Below, piece after piece: positions 58,321-64,000 of a stretch of DNA of 64,000 nt. Below the pieces are notes generated by a model, which saw only the letters and a list, made by a program, of their open reading frames with translations, was not told the DNA's origin and made no database searches. The position numbers were made by a program, and so were the translations under genes. How positions within the stretch are numbered: position 1 is the stretch's first letter; each line of letters begins with the position of its first letter. The DNA is from Cycas panzhihuaensis (Eukaryota > Cycadophyta), in the NCBI GenBank assembly GCA_023213395.1, contig CM041465.1, positions 188,425,741 to 188,489,740 on the forward strand, in the 5' to 3' direction.

Positions 58321-59954
58321 AATCAAAAGGGTGTATAGCATGGTATAAGTTGTTTTTAAGGAAGAATTATAGGAGTTGAGTTTGTTCACCACATTAAAAT
58401 ATAAAGTGACTACACTCTCAATTATATAAAGCAATCTAGCTATGCTATTTACCTAACATTTTTAATATCTATTAAGCTTTAGTGTTTATAGTACTAGTGA
58501 AGTGGTAGGGGAAGCACAATAGCTTAAGAACTCTTTGGTTAAAATCTTATACTTTGATCTAGTTACCTTAATAGAGGGACATACCATCCTTTACCTAGGA
58601 TAGGAAGAGGAATTACTCATAAAAAGTGAACTTGTAGAGATGTTAAAGACTCAAGAAAAATAATTACTAAACAAAATCACCCTTGAAGAAGAGACCAAAC
58701 CTCATAAGCATATCGTACTTGTAGACTAACTAGCAAGAAAACCCTAAAAGATAAGGAAATTAGTTGATCCATGTTGAGGATGAAGTATATATGTTAGATT
58801 CTAATTTATGGTTGATGGGCTTATAACTACTCCCTTAATTTAAATAAGAGATACTAAGGAAGAATAAAGATCATCAATAAGTGAGTGGTTAGATGATAAA
58901 GTAGAAAATTAAAGGTGTAAGCCCAATGGAGATGTACAATGTTAATTACCAACCAAGTCTTAAGAGGCTGGATATTTAGGAGAAGAGATCAAATAAATGA
59001 AATTGGGTGTGATTCAATTAAGCTATGTGTTAATTTAGAGTTAATAAGCCCAGTACTAGTTTAGTAATTTAAAATATAAATAAGTAGCCCTGACAATTGA
59101 AGGAATCTTATGCCATTTAGACCATGTTGGCTACATGCATACCTACCACTCCTATTACTATCTAATAAGGTTGTTAAACATAGTGAGATGTCATAGATGG
59201 ATGGATGAGCATCCAAGAAAATATAAAAGGGAAGAGTTCAAAAAAATAAAGATTTAGACCTTATTAGATGTTATAGGTATAATCATTTCTTCTTTACTCT
59301 TCTTTCCTTTTTTCTTAGCCTTCTCTTTTCTTTCACTTTCCTTATAGTTCATGGGGTTTATATAACAAATCACCCTTCTTAGATAATAATATTAAATATA
59401 ACATAAATAAAATAATTATTATTTATATTTAGTAGGAGAAGGTACAACTTATTATCTAGGCTTTGAATGACAAGTCATTTGGTGTTATAATAACCATAGG
59501 GAATTCTGATATGCATTGCCTTTATCCTTAAGATAGAACCATTCCTTACACATCTACCTTATGTAATACCCATCTCCATGGTGGTGATCCCACATACCAA
59601 ATATAGGGATAGTGCCATGGACTTATTTTGGGACATAAGATGTATGGTTCAATAATTATTACCCTTTGGTAGTCTAAATCCTCCATTTAGATGTATGAGG
59701 TGATCCTTCTCTTTAAGAAGGGGTCACTTCCTTAGTGATGGGATATCTTTCTATTCATTTATTAATGATACTTTCTAATTCATATAAGTGGATATTAAGT
59801 TATCATATTTATGGGACCTACCACTAAGGATGCATCAATTATAGAAGGTCCATCTTAGTGGACATATTTTCATTCTCCATATATTTATTTATATTAATGC
59901 TTATTGGGTTTATTCAAGGAGTCATATTTTTGGTATCATAAAATCAAGAGGGAA
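58321..59954. other. Unassigned interval with an LTR-like promoter segment
   Basis: ATATAAAAGGGAAGAG near 59220 is TATA-like and is followed by a CT-rich stretch (59285-59345), as in many LTR U3/R regions. No LTR ends were identified. 59444 onward is featureless. Confidence 0.3.
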
Positions 59955-60200
59955 TGTAATGTCCTATCTATTACCTACTCCATATAAATAAACATTCTCA
60001 TTCCATTCCATATTCATAGGTTTAATTGATTTGACTATAGTTATACTTCTCTTTGATCTTTTATGAGAGGGACGTTGGAAGTTCTATTATGTCCATAAAT
60101 TCTTTTCAACATCATTTAAGACTTCTTTAAACATAGAAATATCTATAATTCTACCCTTTCTCAATCATATATAGGAAAGAGACCATAGGCACCATCATGC
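59955..60200 (+). repeat. Possible LTR start after a polypurine tract
   Basis: AAATCAAGAGGGAA (59941-59954) followed by TGTAATGTCCTATC resembles a polypurine tract and LTR start. No second copy was found in the window. The end is arbitrary. Confidence 0.3.
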
Positions 60201-62252
60201 TTACGTACTATTCATCTTGACACCTTCATTATGGTCTTCTTCAAGTAATAAGCACAAGAAGGTTTACACATTCTTTTAGGATCATATGACCACCAAATGG
60301 ATCCTTCCAAGGTAACACATGATAAGGGGTATAATCTAGATCTTAAAAGTCTTCCATAGCTAATTTTAAGAAAATACCTTTATTCCTTGCTTAATCAAGA
60401 AAATTACATGAGTAATAAGAATCTTATAAGTCCTCTTTCATGTGTTTGAATTTATTAAAAGTGTTTATATGGTCTTCCTTATTTTTGGCCATAATGAGCT
60501 TTTTATTTATGTCTTATAATAGAGTTTGGTTTTATTTTTTGTATTTATAAAAATCTATCATTCATTATCTAAGCAAGCATTTTCTAGAAATTAAATTAAA
60601 ACACATTATAGAAGAACTTTTTAGTAGTAAATGCATATCACAAACTATATTTATATCCTAAGTAATAATTTATTATAAATGAATTTTCTTTCATTTACCT
60701 ATGGTAAAATTTTTTAAATAAAATGCATTCATAAGTTTACATTCATGTAATAGAAAATTTATTCATTTAAGAGATATAACATATAGTTTTAGCTTATGCC
60801 TTAATACAAAATAATTCATTGTATATAATAATTATTACTTATAAAGTCATACCATAAAATTGCCACTAAATCTAAAAAAAACTACTAATCATGTGAAGGT
60901 TTAAAGATAACTTGTTTTTAGTTTAAACACTCTCTATTTATTTATGAGATATATTAGGAATTATCTTTTTAACCCATAAAGAAAGTCTAAAATAGATACT
61001 ATTGAAGTTATTTTTAAACTAGGAAAATTTTTTAAGTGTAGCATGGGTTTGCTACATCATATTTATATGGATTTGATGTATGTAGGGCTATACCCCACTT
61101 AGAAAAATGTACTAATCATCTAAACATATTTAATATTAAGTTTATCTTAAAGTATCTTAATAAAACAACCATAACTTTATCCCTGGTTATTATATTGACC
61201 TAAATTTTGGATAACATATTCGTATGGATATGGCACACACACTTATACTTGGCCATGCAAATTTCTATATAACCATTTAACTTATTTTAAATCTATTAAA
61301 ATTTGGATAATTTTTTCAAGCATTTTCAGGGGCTTTTAAACTAAATAAATGATGGAAAAGTATTTATAAGTGAATATAGAACATTTATTATGAATAACAA
61401 ATGTTAACTAAGTTTATAAATAATGTATCACCACTTCAAAATAATTAGTGAAAGCCTAATTCTTTAATACTCATACAAATATCATAATATTAAGTATGTA
61501 TATCTTATTTATGGGAGAATATGGGCTAATAATGATACCCTCATGGTGTGATCCTCACTTAAACTTACTATTGTAGATCAATAGGGAGAACTCATGATAT
61601 GCCTTTCTTGTGCATTCATTCTTCTTTCACTTCTTATTCTAATAACATGTCCATATATTCATTCTCTATATATTTATTTAACTCTCTATATATTTATATA
61701 AAAGAGTATTTAGAGAAGGAGGAGGCTTGTTGAAGAAGCTAGCTCTACTATTGACAAATGAGAGGTCACCTCTTACATGATACTTCATGTTTTGGCTTTA
61801 TAACTTAAATTTGAGTTAAATATCTTGAATGAAGTACTTTCCTTAAATGTTATGCAATACCTCTTTTAGTATATTAAGCTTAACTACTTTACTTTTCTAC
61901 CTTCAATTTAAAATATATTTAATTCAAGACTGTCTTTAAATGTTAAAGGAGTTAAATTCCATCTTGTGACAGTTTGATAGTATGTTATTCTTCTCATGCT
62001 TATATTCAATAGGATAAACTCATATCAGAATCTTAGGTTATAGGTAAAAGCTCCAAAATAGTGGATATGCTAAGTGCGTTGAAGTTATATAAATGCTATG
62101 TTTATCTACTCTCCAAATTTTAGTCCTAGCTTTACCAAGGACTTAGAGAGTTTATTACTTCTCCTTATGTAAATTATTTTCTCTTAATGATTTTGAGTTG
62201 TCGATACAAGACATTGAGTTCTACCTATATACTTGAAATATAGTTAGATATT
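60201..62252. other. AT-rich interval without recognised gene
   Basis: Nothing recognised on either strand apart from scattered short simple-sequence runs. Confidence 0.4.
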
Positions 62253-62545
<293 letters not shown>

Positions 62546-64000
62546 TTCGAATTCTATTATTAAGAGTCTTTCTAGTAATAGGATTAGTGAATAAATATAT
62601 TTTAAATCTTGTGAGATGTCATTTCAAGATAGTGAATGCCATTTTCCTTTTCCTCTTCTTCCTTGAGTTGTAAGTCTTATTTTCCTATGAGGTTGAATAG
62701 TTTAATATTGTCTGGCTATTAAATTAAAGGAAAATATCAGATGTATACATCTAGTTTTTATTGGTCTTCTCTATATTACCTTCTTCTAATTTGAAATCTT
62801 ATTAGTCAATTGGTAAGCTAAATAATTTAGTATTACTGATATGCCTAGGTACTAGCATGATTTTCTATTAAATTATTTTCTTATTTTATAACTCGTCACA
62901 TTCTTCCATAATATATTATAGTAGGTAGTTATTTATGTATTATCTTACTATATTACCTAAATAATTTTATGATAAGGAATCACCCCTTTGAAGCAAAGGG
63001 TCTTTTATTCCCTAATTTTGACCCTTGTCCCTAAGCTAAACTTAAATAATTATAAATGTGTCATACTCTAAATATGTATTTTTTTTAGATAGTATAAATA
63101 TAATGGGAAATAAGAAAATGATAACCAAATTAAGGACTAGTCAGTCTAAAGTTATATTATACTTTTTCCTAAAATTTTATTTTTATATAGAAGATAGTTA
63201 GGTTAGTAGAATAGAAAAGAAGGCCCCATATTAGGTTTCTTAAGAGTAATAGTATAGGGGAAATTTTTGTGTGACTTTTAGACTAAAGAATGGGGAGGCC
63301 ATCTATAGACCAATAAAAGGGCAAAGGTTCATATGACCTAACTCTAGACATAAGGAAATAGGCCTAGGCTAGAGAAGGGAGTCTAATAACTTCTTGTTAG
63401 GACGCTCATATGCCTTGTGGATATGAGTGTAGAGTTGCAAGGTGAATCGAGAGAGTAAAGGGATGTGTGTAGGGAAAAAGGGATGATTTAAATCAAATAA
63501 ACTCTTAAATTAAGCTAGACTAGGCTAAGCCAAGTAACATATAATGAAATAAATAAGTAAACGTGTATGCAATTGAAGAATCTTAAAGAAAAAGTATCTA
63601 ACTAAGCAAATGCCCTTAGACGAGTTAAATAGTACCTAGGAAAAATCCCTAAATACCCTAGGCGTTATTGGGGTATGAATGCCCCAAAGACTAATGTGAT
63701 ATTTCTAACCTAGTTCTAGACCCTGATCTTCTGAGGGTATTGACGTAATCTATCCTATCTAATTAAACACAAATCTTCATTGATTCAATTAAGAAAGAAG
63801 AAGGAGGATTACCCAGAAGAGAGAATAAGAGGAATTAGACCATAAGTTAAGGACCTACTTATGGGATAGTTTGTAGGGACTCTCTTACTTGATAACATCC
63901 CACCTATAAGTGTAGGAAGCCTAAGGATGTCTATATCTAATTCTAATTAATCTCAATTTCTAAGAGGTGAAGAAATAGTAAATTTTAGTGCGACAAAAGG
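62546..64000. other. Right end of the window, no recognised gene
   Basis: No domain, LTR end or primer site. From about 63220 the sequence is less AT-rich and has more CTAGG-type words, so it may belong to a different repeat family. Confidence 0.4.

Overview
The window is nuclear DNA of a land plant, very AT-rich and CpG-poor, probably from a large repeat-laden genome. The evidence is the retroelement content: Ty1/copia and Ty3/gypsy LTR retrotransposons primed by initiator-tRNA-Met (TGGTATCAGAGC-like sites), a chromodomain-bearing gypsy element, and a Tat-like gypsy element carrying an extra archaeal-type RNase H. I found no intact host gene, rRNA or tRNA. The species cannot be named from this sequence.

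Layout. 1-1289: 3' end of a fairly young plus-strand copia element, inserted into the reverse transcriptase of an older minus-strand copia element (1290-6540). 6541-9990: pieces of other LTRs, one interrupted by an insertion. About 9990-23979: a minus-strand Tat-like gypsy element. One of its LTRs is split by a complete minus-strand copia element (10511-19113, target duplication AGAAG). 23980-29464: a plus-strand gypsy RNase H/integrase split by an odd composite copia unit (24166-27899) whose right end is an inverted copy of its own LTR start. 29465-33720: scattered LTR ends. 33721-34502: a CpG-retaining island unlike everything around it, the best candidate for low-copy or regulatory host DNA.

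36481-38558: 3' half of a plus-strand gypsy element. 38559-46540: a chromodomain gypsy element, split in its RNase H by a small non-autonomous copia element (43200-45546). 46870-54600: another plus-strand gypsy pol, interrupted by a 1.1-kb TA microsatellite and by a gypsy element that has gag and protease but no recognisable pol (49232-53867). 56401-58320: coding-like stretches of unknown family. 59955-64000: mostly featureless, with one large microsatellite.

The reading frames are decayed mainly by stops that are one C-to-T (or G-to-A) step from CAA, CAG, CGA or TGG. This fits long-term cytosine methylation and deamination. Most open frames in the window are therefore shadows or remnants. 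Domain calls below come from reading through such stops by eye; no alignment or database search was run.
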